From assembly GCF_037892195.1 (NCBI RefSeq), contig NZ_JATACI010000002.1:3348001-3412000 (forward strand): a stretch of DNA of 64,000 nt, given 5' to 3'. The notes under the pieces are model-generated. The model saw nothing but the letters and a program-made list of their open reading frames with translations, was not told the DNA's origin and searched no databases. This document shows positions 63,860 through 64,000 of this stretch, piece after piece. How positions within the stretch are numbered: position 1 is the stretch's first letter; each line of letters opens with the position of its first letter. The position numbers and the translations under genes are program-made. The stretch is from Yoonia sp. GPGPB17 (GTDB lineage: Bacteria > Pseudomonadota > Alphaproteobacteria > Rhodobacterales > Rhodobacteraceae).

Positions 63860-64000
63860 TGGTCGCCGTAGCCTCCCCAGAAGGACGCATCCGTCAGGAT
63901 CGCCACAGGTTTGTTGCACATGAAAGTGTATTTCAGGATCGCATCCAACTCATCCGCATCTTCTTCCTTATGGAAGTGATAAGTCGGGATGTTCATCTGG
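63856..64000 (-). CDS. comD: sulfopyruvate decarboxylase, alpha subunit ComD (C-terminal part)
   Basis: Only the last 47 codons are in the window; the start is beyond the right edge. The visible end is QMNIPTYHFHKEEDADELDAI and, after LKYTFMCNKPVAILTD, ASFWGGYGDQ, as expected for the ThDP-pyrimidine-domain subunit of sulfopyruvate decarboxylase. The stop overlaps comE by four bases. Confidence 0.82.
   Translation of the reverse strand, partial: QMNIPTYHFHKEEDADELDAILKYTFMCNKPVAILTDASFWGGYGDQ

Overview
The window is a dense, GC-rich stretch of a marine alphaproteobacterial chromosome. Gene content and order point to the Roseobacter group of the Rhodobacteraceae. The lineage-typical blocks are ubiA/rsmE/gshA, pyrB-pyrC-plsY, argH-lipoprotein-DUF2834-lysA-TIGR02302, ftsE-ftsX-plsC, the malyl-CoA lyase and the sulfopyruvate decarboxylase. 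This assignment rests on recognising proteins and gene order by eye, not on a database search. Coding density is very high: many neighbours overlap by 1, 4 or 8 bases and no gene-free stretch reaches 300 bases. The longest gap is 51566-51839, which holds a terminator and a possible promoter.

Layout. 1-5390: ubiquinone prenyltransferase, 16S rRNA methyltransferase and glutathione synthesis (gshA). 5396-6760: a small operon of a GbsR/MarR-like regulator and two unknown membrane proteins, preceded by a perfect 18-bp palindrome. 6793-10812: pyrimidine operon (pyrB, two membrane proteins, an HxH-less pyrC, plsY). 10917-12818: uracil-DNA glycosylase, a secreted unknown and moaB. 12888-17741: first RND efflux pair. 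17738-20266: DsbD-like domain protein, AlgH, an AT-rich patch with an 88-residue orphan, and a TlpA thioredoxin. 20281-26223: arginine and lysine biosynthesis plus the TIGR02302 protein. 26332-30773: AhpD-like protein, zinc-ribbon protein, FtsEX, PlsC and a flavoprotein. 30774-37663: M50-like protease, accA, a secreted four-repeat protein, malyl-CoA lyase, a HxlR/monooxygenase pair, aminotransferase and sulfurtransferase. 37810-44383: smpB, ion channel, YcaQ-like protein, DUF2157-like protein, dapA and lytic transglycosylase. 44387-46972: EamA exporter and a divergent MnmD/MnmC-like pair. 47065-50667: 5-oxoprolinase operon. 50846-56101: OmpA-like protein with acidic tandem repeats and a second RND pair. 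56103-62200: amine oxidase, LysR regulator and the DabB/DabA inorganic-carbon transporter. 62197-64000: 3-sulfolactate catabolism (slcD-like, comE, comD).

The genes describe an aerobic marine heterotroph: envelope assembly (FtsEX, TIGR02302, transglycosylase, OmpA, PlsC/PlsY), two drug or solute pumps, glutathione and redox functions, an ethylmalonyl-CoA-type lyase, bicarbonate uptake probably for anaplerotic carboxylation, and use of organosulfonates.

A striking property is the number of broken reading frames in conserved genes: rsmE, RND adaptor tail, RND C terminus, TIGR02302 (twice), ftsE, malyl-CoA lyase, transglycosylase (twice), dabB, the sulfolactate dehydrogenase, and probably the gene before moaB. 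Several are explained by one missing base in a homopolymer (G7, C5, A5). The most economical reading is uncorrected sequencing error, not decay, so the functions should be regarded as probably present.

I did not find a CRISPR array, transposon, prophage, tRNA or rRNA. The most novel-looking items are the secreted protein with four 57-residue NDGECDD repeats (32561-33388) and the palindrome-controlled regulator/membrane-protein operon (5396-6760).
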